Assembly: GCA_036365515.1 (NCBI GenBank) | Contig: CM070874.1 | Coordinates: forward strand, 46,871,083 to 46,935,082 | DNA: 64,000 bases | Direction: 5' to 3' | From: Torymus aiolomorphi | Taxonomy: Eukaryota > Arthropoda > Insecta > Hymenoptera > Torymidae | Shown here: positions 1 through 55,427 of the stretch, one piece after another | Layout: each line of letters starts with the position of its first letter | Position numbering within the stretch: position 1 is the first letter of the stretch | Program-made: the position numbers and the translations under genes | The notes under the pieces: model-generated | Told to the model about the DNA's origin: nothing | Databases searched by the model: none | The model's input: the letters and a program-made list of their open reading frames with translations, nothing else

Positions 1-1660
1 TTTCACGTACGAATTCCTTCGTATGTTAAAAGAAAAGGGGGGGGGGGCATATCTCTGTCCCTCCGTAATCAACAATGGCAACGATAGCAACATCAGTTGT
101 GAACTCTATGCTAGTTACCAATGTTTTTTCTAACTGTCGGCTGGTCCTTTTACACGCCTGCTACATGCGTCTTAACGCATCTGATCGAGGTGTAGCAATC
201 GCTATTAAGAGTTTGAATAGTTAAAGATTTTTTAGTGCACAATGAACTCGTTGCTCATACGTTTGTAAACACTGTTGTTGATAGCGCTCGTGGGTGTGCT
301 GTTAGCGACCACGTGATGAATCTAAACATATGCACGTTACTGACTTTGAGGGTATTTACTAATAGTCGAATTTCAGCAGTGAATGCACTCGTGCTTGCAT
401 TTAGAATCCTGAATAATTGAGGGTTTATACTGTGGACTCTCTAATGCTTTCGGAAGAAGCGCTTGTTATTATATGACCATTTGCTTAGCTGGAATTGTCA
501 TTGGTATAAGAAAAATCTTATATGTTTTATCATTGTCAATAGACGCATGTTTTAGCTCAAGAGTTCGCTTGTGCATACATTGTCCTATCGAGGTATAACA
601 TACCTATTACTAGTAGATTTGTCGCAGAAATTTCGTCTGCTTCATTTTTATTCACCCAGTAGCGTGCGACTGTCTTCATAATGCTCCTTAAATATTGAGG
701 ATTCTTACGAAAGCGTAGAACATGACGTAGGACTTTCTTTAAATCGAATGTTTTACGATTCTAGAAAATCTACTTTTTAGCTTGATCGTAACTTTTTAAA
801 TATGTTTGGACGCACTGTTGCCCCGTGTAAGAGCTTATCTTTGAAACTATCTATTTCTTAAATCTTATCTTAGTTTTTGGATAATCCAAAAATTTTTGTC
901 TTTCTTTTACACACGGAATATTTACGTTGCATACAACCCTTCATGGCTTAATTTATCCAACGTAATGGTGTATTTTCAATAATGATGTTTTTTGAAACAC
1001 AAACTATATTGCGGTATTTGCAAATCTATCGCTTGTGTATTATTTCCTTGTTTCAATTTTGTTTGATAGTTTTATTTCGTATTGAAAATAAACTATCACA
1101 ATGTTTTTGGTTCTTATTTAACAATGCTGGCTAATCAGCACGAGAAATAGATCTACTATTTTCTGTAGCATTTATTATTATCTGTAACAATTTATTATAC
1201 TATATATAAAAGTGCCAGCAGAAATTTTTTGAAATGGGGTATCGATCGCATCGATAATACTATTTGCTTTTAATTCTGCACCTTTTCTGGGAACTGATTT
1301 ACTAATAATTACGCGTTCTTGCACTCAATGTTTCTAGTGTTTCTATTGAAATTCTAATTATGAAATATTTAACGCATTTTTATATGGCAAATCCCATCTG
1401 TAAATCTTAATTCATTCTTCATGCACGAAAAATTGATAGATCTTAAATTCAGATAATTAAATTTTACAATTATTTTACAATTGTTAAACTCGAACTAAAA
1501 TTTCAAGAGTAGTTAATAATGTCATTACGATTTCGTAATTCTATTGGATTAAGAAAGAAAAATAAAATTGTTATTTTAATCTAAAAGGGCCAATCTCTAT
1601 CCATTTCTCAAAATTCCGTACATTTTTCTGGAGATCCAGTTGCCGTTTCGTAGTTTTGAA
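1..1660. other. AT-rich non-genic stretch
   Basis: I see no exon, RNA gene or defined repeat here. Open frames are short and lack splice sites or recognisable protein motifs. If the CUB-domain gene continues, this would be intron 7 on its minus strand, but no matching exon was found. Confidence 0.4.
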
Positions 1661-1671
1661 CATCTACGTGT

Positions 1672-2045
1672 TGATCACGAGGAAGAGGCGTGCAATACAA
1701 TTGTACAATTAAACGAACTTACCTGTAAGTGAAGTTCTATTGTAATTGTATGAAACGCCTCTTCAGAAGTGATCAAGTCCCACCCGAGTCCCTTATCTAC
1801 AAATCTTTATAGATGCCCTAACTTAAAACGGCAACACTTTAAAGAAATGAGGTTCGAGCGGCGGCAGGGCCGGGAGACGGCTACTGTGGCGGCGCGGTAC
1901 GGCCGCTAGCGCTCTTTTTTGCTTTGGACGTTGTGGTAAAATCGGGCGGGAAGGGGGGGACTACGTGTTGATCACTTCGGAAGAGGCGTTTCATACAATT
2001 ACAATAGAACTTCACTTACAGGTAAGTTCGTTTAATTGTACAATT
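1672..2045. repeat. Two inverted copies of a small hairpin repeat around a GC-rich spacer
   Basis: The segment 1672-1785 is itself a hairpin: TGATCAC plus GAAGAGGCGT at one end returns as ACGCCTCTTC plus GTGATCA at the other. Bases 1972-2045 repeat about 75 bp of it in inverted orientation. The spacer 1845-1960 is unusually GC-rich (GGCGGCGCGGTACGGCCGC and similar). This looks like a MITE pair; I see no coding potential. Confidence 0.6.
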
Positions 2046-2490
2046 TTAAGCGTATACTCATAACAGTTGAGTATGGGTACTTAATTTTAAGTGTACACAC
2101 TTAAAGAATGGGAGCGTAAACCCAATGTTGAGAGTTAATACCGAAATATGAGTGTTTACACTCGAATTTTGGAAGGTTAGACTGTAACGTGAGTATCTAT
2201 ACACTCAATTTTGGGTGTAAACGTCGAAAAATGAGAGTTTTTTCCGAAAGAGTAGAGCAGAAAAATGACCGCAAATTCGCTAGAATATGGTGTTTTTTGT
2301 GATTTCTCGGCCAGAATTATTTGTTATACCACTCTTCTCCCAGTGCTCAAAATCACGCTGCTCGCGGTATGCGATGAATGATTCTTCTGCTGCGGGGCAA
2401 TGAGTGCTCGAAAATCGAGCAAATGCTCCCCAAACAGGCGACAAGTGATTTCACGCGTGTTTTGACGAGTCGTTACTATAGTGAGGTGAA

Positions 2491-3716
2491 CCCTGGTAAA
2501 AAAAATCATATGATAATCACTTGATGAATCACGCCAAAAAGTCAATTGATTTTCATATGATTGTCATATGATTGTCATATGATAGCATATGATTCTCATG
2601 TGACTGTTATGTCCCTAATTTATTAAATATATGTTCAAATAATTTTGTATAATTAGTCAATAGAAGATTAGGGAAATAAAATCAATGTATTAAAAAAACT
2701 ATATTAAAGTAAATGATTTGTTTAAATCTACTGTAATACAGAATACAGGAGCGGCCGATCTTAAATCCCTACTTAAATAAAAAAGGATTGAAACGGATTG
2801 AGAAAACCAATCCGTTTCAATCCGTTTTTTGACTCCGTTTAAGTCCGTTCTAATCCATCATAAATCCGTTGCAATCTGTAACATATATTTTTTCACGTAC
2901 TTGGATTGAAACTGATTGAAACGGATATTTTATAAAATATTTCCAATCTGTTTTTTGAACAGTTTAGGTCCATTTCAATCCGTTTCAATTTTTTTTTAAG
3001 TAGGGATACCAAGATAAAGAATTTAACGGAAACAAATGCCATAAAAGGCTTAAAGTTTAAAGGAAATATCCAAAACAGACAGGTAAAAGCAGGAATAGGT
3101 CAAGTCACCATAAAGCACATCCAACAAAACAAAATTTTTATTCGTTGAATATTGTGGGGAAGGATGTTTAAAAAAACAACGGTGTATACGGAAAAAGAAA
3201 GAAGGCTCGCCGTTTTTGACATGAGCGTTCATGGCTCGCGCCCAGTGGCGGACTCCTGCAGGCAGAAGAAACGTCAAAACGGAAAAGGACAATGAAGAGG
3301 GTAGATACACATAAAAGTCCTTTTTATTGTTGTTCTTTTAAATATCCTTCCTCACGGTATTCGATATATAAAAATTTTATTTTGTTGGGTGTGCTTTATG
3401 ATGACTTGACCTATTCCTGTTTTTACCTGTCTGATTTGGATATTCCTTTAACGTTTAAGCCTTTTATGGCATTTGTTTCCGTTATATTCTTTATCTTGGT
3501 ATTTAAGACCGGCCGCTCCTAAATTCTGTATTACAGTAGATTTAAATAAATCATTTCCATTGATTTTATTTCCCTAATCTTCTATTGACTAATTATACAA
3601 AATTATTTGAATATATTATGAGAATCATATGACAATCATATGACAATCATATGAAAATCAATTGACTTTTTGGCGTGATTCATCAAGTGATTATCATATG
3701 ATTTTTTTTAACAGGG
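2491..3716. mobile_element. Foldback DNA element with long arms, termini CCCTG...CAGGG
   Basis: Bases 2491-3180 are the reverse complement of about 3320-3716, apart from a 239-bp insertion in the left arm. The outer end reads CCCTGGTAAAAAAAATC on the left and the complement of TTTTTTTTAACAGGG on the right. Three bases, GAA, flank both ends (2488-2490 and 3717-3719) and could be a target duplication. The arms carry repeated CATATGA motifs. There is no transposase, so it is non-autonomous; the superfamily is uncertain. Confidence 0.75.
2767..3005. mobile_element. Small palindromic element nested in the left arm of the 2491-3716 foldback
   Basis: It begins CCCTACTTAAAT and ends AAGTAGGG. The right arm of the host foldback lacks it and reads CTTAAATACC, so the insertion duplicated AT (2765-2766, 3006-3007). 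The interior is built from degenerate repeats of CGGATTGAAACGGATTG and its complement. The empty arm shows that it inserted after the host element formed. Confidence 0.75.
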
Positions 3717-4615
3717 GAAACGCTCTACCAAACTTTTCTCCGTGTGGAGTACCTCCTCATTCATTTTTTTATAGCTTTTATTAACGGAAAAAAAACAAAA
3801 ATCTATCTCTAATTGTGTTTCTAGAGTGATACAAAGATACTATTACAAAGCTTGCTCTAGGAGGAAGCAAAAAAAAAAAAAACACAATTATAAGTAGGAG
3901 AAGAAGCTGCGTACACAAAATTAAAACAGGCAAAAAATGTAATTTTTCTTGATTCTTATGAGTTCTTTAATCGATATATTTATAAATATAGGAATGTCAT
4001 TAGACTTAGTATCATTGCACAATTTTGTTAGCGTTTTTTATGTGTCAAAAAGTAAAATTCAAACCCTAGTAGCTCAATGTACCATGAAAATTAAATCAAA
4101 TATGATTTTTTTTTTAATTTTCTAAATTTTCAAGGGTTAAAAAATTACTTTATTTGAGGTAAGCGAAAGTTTACATTTTAAAACAGGACGAGAGTACAAA
4201 ACAAAGGTTGGGAATTCCTAGAAAATAGGTCAGTTACGCTGCAAGGAGTAGTCCGAGTTTGTTATAGGGGTGGTCGTGGCTGATTGAGGTCTATGGGTGA
4301 ACCCAGATTTTTCTAACATATTTTGATCTTCTGAATACGAATATCTTGGGTACTTTTGGAAAAACTTTTGGTTCGAAATTGTCCAAAGACTACGAACAAA
4401 TTTGTTTAGAACGAACAACTTCTAATTTAATTTTATTATTAAAATTTGTTAATAAAAATTAATGGTTAAGTTTTTCGAAAAAGTATCCAAGACATTGGTA
4501 TTTAGAGGGTCAAAATACGTTAGAAAAATCTTGGTCCATCCACGTGGTCCTCAATAGGCCACGGCAACCCGTACAGCAAAACTAGGGCGGAGAGAGCAAC
4601 CGCGGAGCTACGTGG
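3717..4615. other. AT-rich, no gene; one hairpin motif
   Basis: The only recognisable element is the hairpin-like motif at 3842-3872 (CAAAGCTTGCTCTAGGAGG then AAGC). The same motif starts the (TG)n-bearing repeat family seen at 30, 47 and 49 kb, here inverted and without the microsatellite. Confidence 0.45.
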
Positions 4616-5015
4616 CCCTTATAAAAAAATCCTATAGAAAATCCTGTAGGAAATGCTATAGGAAATCCTGTAGGCATCCCGTAGAAATCCTATAGGAATC
4701 CTATAGGATACTCTATAGGCAGCCCTATATAAAATTCTATAGGAAGTTCTATAGGAAATCCTACATGAGTTACGCGCTTTTCCTGCAGGAAATCCTATAG
4801 AAAATTCTGTAGGTAATTCTGTAGGAAAAACTGTAGATAATTACATGGAAAATTCTGCAGGGAATTCTGAAGTATTTTCGTGAAAACATCTTATAGAGGT
4901 TTAGCATCTTATTCAGCGCTGTAACATCGCATAGCAGAATCAGTGGCAAACAGTCCTAGGTAAGGGGTTGCACCCGGGGACTACCGTGCACGACTGCCGG
5001 TGCCTTACCGATTAA

Positions 5016-6142
5016 GGACGCTCTCCGAATCGAAACAGCAATTTTAGTTTTTATATTTTTAAATAATGTTTTATTAATTTGATAATCCAAGAGTAAGTAC
5101 ATGTAACAAATATATACTTGAAAGAACATAAGACAATTTTTTTCAGACAAATTCAGGCAATAGTGACTATGCTATTGTTATAATTAAAGACAAAAACTTC
5201 AATAAGTTCTTTAAATTTTTTTATTTTTTATCATATCTTAACGAAATAAAGCTTATTTTGTTCGTTAAGAAATTTCAGGGCGAGCATCGACGGGAAAATT
5301 TATCATACGAGTTACCAGTACGGCGCAATATCAATTTGTTTAAGAAAAGCAAGTCAAGTTTTCATCAAAACTTTCTTAAACAAATTGATATTGCGCCGTA
5401 CTGGTAACTGGTATCATAAATTTTCCCATCGATACTCCCCTGAAATTTCTTAACAAACAAAATAAGCTTTATTTCGTTAAGAATAAAAAATAAAAAAATT
5501 TAAAGAACTTATTGAAGTTTTTGTCTTTAATTGTAACAACAACATAGTGACTATTGCCTGAATTTCTCTGAAAAAATTGTCTTATATTCTTTCAAGTATA
5601 TATTTGATATATGGGGCGTTTCACGTCAACTGTCCCAGCGCGCGGCGCGCGAGCCCCGAAACCTGCTATTTCTAACTCATGTTTATGATACTAAAAATTT
5701 TCCATTTTCATCTTCAAAAACTCTTTTGCATTCTATTTCTCGCAAAAAACATCTCGGGCACTCTTTGGAAAATATCCTTTCCTACGGAAAAAATGCTCAG
5801 CTTTCGATCTAGAGGGTCAAAAAAAATATTAAAAATACACTTTTTGAGATATAAAATGTTTTGTATTTTTTGAAGGTGAAAATTGAAAATTTCGGAAAAA
5901 CTGCTTACGCCATTGGAAAGCTGAGGAAAAAATACGTCGAAAACGCTTATCAAACAATTTTTTAAGTATATTTTAGTATCATAAACGTGAGTTAGAAATA
6001 GCACGATGTGGGGCTCCAGCGGCGCGCACTGGGACAGTTGACGTGAAACGCCTCATATGTACTTACTCTTGGATTATCAAATTAATAAAACATTATATAA
6101 AAATATAAAGACTAAAATGCTGTTTCGACCCGGAGAACGTCC
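5016..6142. mobile_element. TTAA-target palindromic element inserted in foldback A
   Basis: TTAA is duplicated on both sides (5012-5015, 6143-6146). The empty site in copy B reads GATTAAGCCCAG. The termini are GGACGCTCTCCG and, inverted, GGACGTTCTCCG. Inside, 5140-5336 and 5356-5570 are long inverted arms. TTAA targets are typical of piggyBac, but piggyBac ends usually start CC and GGG, so the superfamily is inferred. Confidence 0.75.
5613..6054. mobile_element. 442-bp terminal-inverted-repeat element nested at third level
   Basis: The termini are GGGGCGTTTCACGTCAACTG on the left and, inverted on the right, GAGGCGTTTCACGTCAACTG. ATAT flanks both sides (5609-5612, 6055-6058). The opposite arm of the 5016-6142 palindrome lacks it. 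The interior is partly palindromic and non-coding. Confidence 0.75.
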
Positions 6143-6411
6143 TTAAGCCCAGTGAGCTCAGATATCAAAATCAAGGTAATCCTTGTTACATTGACTGACT
6201 CTCCGTAAAGAATCGTTCGAACGGTTGAATCTAACGGCTTTACATACCCTCGCGGTTTCAATGTGTTTAGGAGAGTCCCGATTGCTGCGCTGCACTGCGG
6301 CATGCAGTAGAAGCTTGCTTGTCCAGAGCCTCGCTCACGTGTGTTCGCTGCTATGACCCTATGGGGCGCAACAGTCGGGATTCTCCTAAACACATTGAAA
6401 CCGCGAGGGTA

Positions 6412-7653
6412 CACTGAACAAAATGATAAGTTAAAACTGCTTAAAAAAAAGTTCACTTTACTCATAAAAAGATGCAGTTTCTACATTCTGAAAAAAGGAG
6501 ATACAGCTTAAAAAAAAAGGAGAATCTCCTTTTTTTAAAAGTAGTTTTACCGTATTTCTAAATAAGGCATAATATAACGTAAAAAAAAGGAGATTCTTCT
6601 TTTTTTTAAGCTGTATCTCCTTTTTTTAAAACGTTATACTGCAGCATATACGATTTCTGTAATATACATAGAAAAGATTAAGGTTATGTTGTAAATCTTT
6701 TAGTATCATCTAATCAATTTGATTGAATTAAACGAGGTTGTATTATTTTAACTAATTTTTAGATCATAAAATTTTATTTTAGGTTATCTTTTGAAAATCA
6801 AGAAATATGTTTTTGGAAAAAATAAAATAAACATTATATTTTATAATATTTTTGAATACTTTTATTTAATAAAATACACCAAACGGCATATTTGGTAACA
6901 ATGAATGTATTGCTTGGCTTTTTAATTAAAAGGCAAATTTGGAAGATTTTTATAATCCAATGAATGGTATATTTTGATTTTCGCCTAATTTGACAATATA
7001 AGCATGATAGTGCTTATGAAAGGTCATCGTCAAAATTGGCTGCAAAGAAAATTTAATTGCATCATTAATCTTATAAATTTTACAAATTTTGTCAAACTGA
7101 GGGCCACTGTCTTCATCTATATCTGTTAAAATAACTGTTCCCTCTTCATATTTTCTATCTTTTATTTCAATATTTTAGAAAATTTTAATACCACTAATAG
7201 TATTGATCTTTTTAAAAAATATATCGATTTTTTCATTTTTTTCTGGTCCCAAGACTGCTTCACTTTTCATGTTGGTCTGAGACGTGTAATATGCCATTGC
7301 GAGTCTTTGTTTAATAATCATTGTTTTTAGAACATTTTTGGTACAACTAGTAATATTGGCTGTTTTTTTTTCAATTCGCGATGTTTTGACTCGAATCTCA
7401 TTCACCATTGAAATATCATATTAATATATTTATTGCATTTGTATATAATAAACAGCAAATGAAAAAGTTACTTTCTTTAAAACGTAGAAATTACTTTTTT
7501 AAAAAATGTATTTTCCACTTTCCGAAAAACACGAGTTTCTAGTTGAAAAAAAGGAGAATCTCCTTTTTTTTTTAAAGCAGTTTCACCTTTCTCGTGAAGA
7601 AGTTATATCTCCTCGCGAAAAAATGGAGTGCCAACGTTTTATTTTTTTCAGTG
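6412..7653. mobile_element. TA-target (Tc1/mariner-like) element inserted in foldback A
   Basis: The duplicated dinucleotide TA (6410-6411, 7654-7655) flanks ends CACTGAACAAAAT and, inverted, CACTGAAAAAAAT. Foldback B has the empty site GGGTATGTAAAG. CACTG ends with a TA target fit Tc1/mariner-type elements. Two other elements here have similar ends (22082-23180 and 35745-36420). A degraded coding remnant on the minus strand lies inside. Confidence 0.8.
6950..7408 (-). pseudogene. Remnant of a transposon-encoded protein
   Basis: Two minus-strand reading blocks in different frames look protein-coding. One (7408-7175) includes KNVLKTMIIKQRLAMAYY. The other (about 7135-6950) includes DEDSGPQFDKICKIYKIND and ends at TAA. 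Both resemble C-terminal parts of uncharacterised transposon proteins of invertebrates, from memory. A frameshift between the blocks and the missing N-terminal part indicate a decayed gene carried by the TA-target element. Confidence 0.4.
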
Positions 7654-8161
7654 TATGTAAAGTCGTGAGATTCAACCGTTCGAACGACTCTTTACGGAGA
7701 GTCAATGTGACAATGATTACCTTGATTTTGATATCTGAGTTCACTGGGCTTAATCGGTAAGACGTCGACCATCGTGCACGGCAGTTCCCGGGTGCAACTT
7801 TTTACCTAGGACCGTTTGCCACTGATTCTGCTGTGCGATGGTACGGCGCTAAATAAGATGCTAAACCTCTATAAGATGTTTTCACGAAAATACTCCAGAA
7901 TTTCCTGCAGAATTTTCCATGTAATTGTCTACAGTTTTTCCTATAGAATTACCTGCAGAATTTCCTATACGATTTCCTATACGATTTCCTGCAGGAAAAG
8001 CGCGAAATTCATGTAGGATTTCCTATAGAACTTCCTATAGAATTTCATTCAGGGCTGTCTATAGAGTATCCTATAGGATTCCTATAGGATTTCTACGGGA
8101 TGCCTACAGGATTTCCTATATCATTCTCTACAGGATTTTCTATAGGATATTTTTATGAGGG

Positions 8162-10484
8162 GGAATACCCAAAAGTGCTCGAGCAGTGTGGAGCACCGGT
8201 GTAGTGGGGGAGGGGGGACTTGTGTTCTGCACGGAAAAGGTTTTAGTAGTTATAGCAGCGCTAATCGTGATAGCGACGCGCTATTCGCACAATCCCGGGA
8301 CTCGCGCGCGGCAACTATCTCGTATCGGGGGCGTGGCGCTCTCAAGAAGGAGGGTCACTATACGAACCGATAAATAGGCTTGTGGGCCGCACTCGCGCCC
8401 GAGCTGCGATTGAGTCAACAACCATCGTGTGGAAGGTATTAAGTACGCGGTTGTAGTTGTAAACTCATTAAGATAGTATCGTCTGTATAGAAATCCCGTT
8501 CAGATTTTAATAAAACTTAACATACTGGTAAATATTAGTCCAAAAGTGACTCAAACAAATTTTTACGAGGCTAGGGTGAATATGACCAAAGTTATTGGTA
8601 TTTTCATTATCACGAATTTAACACGGTGTCTTATGGGATATTGCTCTTTTTGTAGTTTGAAGTAATTATTTTGTAAAAATTACCGGTCAGTTTTTATTGA
8701 GAATTTATGTAGTAAGAGATAAATATTTGAAGAATATTTATCATTTTCGAAAGCTATGATTAGGTATAGATAGATATACTAACTAAAAAAATTAATTTAA
8801 GCATAAAAGTCACATTTATAACCTCAAAAAATAAGTAAAATCAGCTTCTGCATGGAATTTTTTATTAACTAGCTACATTCAACGCGCTTCGCACGTATTA
8901 TTACTATTGTTATTTTTTCTTTTTGAGGCTATGAACATAATTATGTTAGTTAGTTTCAATTTAAAAGTTTATTTTAATTAGTTTAAATTATACAATAACA
9001 TAATTTTGATAAATAAAATAATGAAATTTTTCTTATACTATTGTTACGGATGGATATTCCATTAATTATTCCATTTTTTAATACTCCAACTCAAGAATTT
9101 AATTTTAAAATTCAAACATATTATATTTTGGCGCCTATTCTTTATCAATCAAATGAGTCAACAACAACCAATCAAAGCAGTCTTATTGTGATGACAGATT
9201 TTATCCATCACTTTTTTAAGAGAGGATAATTAGGATGAATAGAATTATCTAAGGCCAATGCATAATCATTATTTCGTGTATGTTCATGTATGCAGCTTCT
9301 TTAGCAAAGTATATCTCGTGAATAAACAAGAAATAAAAAGTGCACTCATTTTGACTAGGATGTAGCTACTGTACTACCTTAAGGAATTATGCGCAATGGA
9401 TATAAGAATCTGATTAAGGGACGTGTGGGAATTAAACATTTTTCAGCGACTAAGGCAGGGTCTGTCCACACTGTGCCTTATTGATAAGTCCTGCGGACAG
9501 ACCTGGCGCGAAACACTATCGATTTTAAATAGCAAAAATATTGACGGGATCGGATGAAATTTAGTTATTTCTTTCGTGTTCAGGAATCTGTGTCGCTTTA
9601 CGTGGAGTGCAGCCTACTCCCGTTTCCGTATTGTTACAAAATAGAGCCGAAATCTGGGAATCGTTTCCGGTTTAGTTTAGAGTAGTCGGAGCGATGCTTT
9701 TGAAACAATTGTTAGTTAAACAATTGCCACACCTAAATCGCGATTGTGCACAAACGATAAAAATAACTCCGTAATTTGTTTATTCCCGGTAAGCCCTTAC
9801 ATCAAGGAAGAAAAAAATAATATGATAGTATGACACTTAAATTGTAGGTGTCGAACACGTAATTAATACTTAGATACAATAAGTTTTCACGAAAACAAAT
9901 GCCATGTAGACGATGCACACTACAAACAGTTATACAAATAGCTGTGTACGATACGTTTTTTTTTTCCTTCTTTAGCGGTATCGGCACCAGGCTACGTCCT
10001 TTAAGGGAAGAAGGTACCGATTTTTGCCCAAAAAATCGATTTTTTTTTATAGTTTTAGTACAATATACGTATATACGTATGTGTGCGTATTGGGATGTGA
10101 CATCCATATATATATAGCAAACCAAAATACATGTACATAGCTATAAGATGGCGCGGGTTAGCCAGTATTTAACATAGGCTTTGTATGGAGAAAATGACTT
10201 TTTTTTTCAAAAATTTTTTCAAAAGTTGTGAAAATGTTTATTTTTGTCAGTTTTAACTTTACTACTGTAATTTTTCACTACGCAATAGTCACTATTTTCG
10301 TCTCAATCCATACTTGATATAAAAGAATTTACAAAGAACAATCAAAACGAGAAACAGTATGCTAAATTTCGGAGCACTAGTACCATCACACACTTCACTT
10401 ACTATCAACTGTTCAAATTTAAATGATCCTTTTATCTACAAAACGAAAAAATTTTTGTTTAATTTTTAGATAAAAATATTTATA
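8162..10484. other. Non-genic stretch
   Basis: A moderately GC-rich piece (8165-8410) follows the foldback element; the rest is AT-rich. I looked here on the minus strand for a further CUB-gene exon and found none. The open frames have no recognisable domain. Confidence 0.4.
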
Positions 10485-10675
10485 CCACTCTAACCTCAAA
10501 ATCACAACTTTGATATGATTTTTCGGCGCTCGTGGTATAAAATACCGTTCGAAACTAGTGCGTAAGTCGATTATTTAGGTGGTGTGGCTTTTTCGCACTC
10601 GCTTCGCTCGTGCAAAAAGTCACACCAGCTAAATAATCGACTTCCCCACCCGTGTCGAAATGTACTATTACTTAT
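10485..10675. repeat. Interspersed hairpin repeat, copy 1
   Basis: About 190 bp from ATACCACTCTAACC to GTCGAAATGTACTATT, with a central hairpin containing GCACTCGCTTCGCTCGTGC. A close copy lies at 16425-16615 and a shorter one at 36113-36236. No target duplication could be defined. Confidence 0.65.
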
Positions 10676-10818
10676 AAACAGTATTTTTGAAAAAAAGTCA
10701 TAGAAATGTAAGTCAAATTAATGAAAAATTGATACTATCAAATACCACAATTTCTTATACCGTTCCATATAAAAATAAATAATATTATACTTAAAAGTTA
10801 AACTGTTTTGATACATAC

Positions 10819-55034
<44,216 letters not shown>

Positions 55035-55186
55035 CTTTCTGGAACAAAATGTACGGGAGTAGATTTCCCGATCGTCTCTGTCGGGTCCAAAGATAACGGT
55101 ACTCATTTAAGTACTTTAATAATTAGGCCAATTAGCGCTTTTTAAATGAAATTCAGGGAACGCTAAGTCGCTTGTTGACGTAACTG

Positions 55187-55193
55187 TTATATA
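55187..55193 (-). promoter_or_regulatory. Candidate TATA box of the CUB gene
   Basis: TATATAA on the minus strand, about 150 bp upstream of the CUB gene ATG. Transcription would then start near 55160, about 270 bp downstream of the IFT122 stop codon. There is no other support. Confidence 0.3.
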
Positions 55194-55427
55194 CTTTGCA
55201 CGTTGTTATCTACAGATGAACTAAACGAATAATAGTAGGGAAATTCATCAAACAATGCAGTGTTATAATATTTACAGTTTTTTTTTCTAGATCAGCGGTA
55301 TTTTCTCATTTTCGTACAAAATATACTCCTAATAGTAACAGTAGTCATTTCAACAAATGTTCATTTTTATAAAAAAGTTTTTGAACATTATTAATGTTCC
55401 GATACGTAAATTTTAACGCAGCCATTA

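Larger units (their letters stand above)
4616..8161. mobile_element. Foldback element copy A, expanded by nested insertions
   Basis: The ends read CCCTTATAAAAAAATCC and, inverted on the right, CCCTCATAAAAATATCC. The arms are runs of degenerate CCTATAGGAAATCC, followed by shared unique sequence that includes AGCCCAGTGAGCTCAGATAT. The uninterrupted copy at 12166-13324 is about 1.16 kb; copy A spans 3.5 kb because two elements have inserted, at 5016-6142 and 6412-7653. No transposase is present. Confidence 0.85.

Noticed and set aside
55035..55106. An in-frame upstream ATG giving a 24-residue extension of CUB exon 1
   Set aside because: It would bury the signal peptide behind polar residues. 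A good acceptor just before the inner ATG suggests this part is intron or leader.
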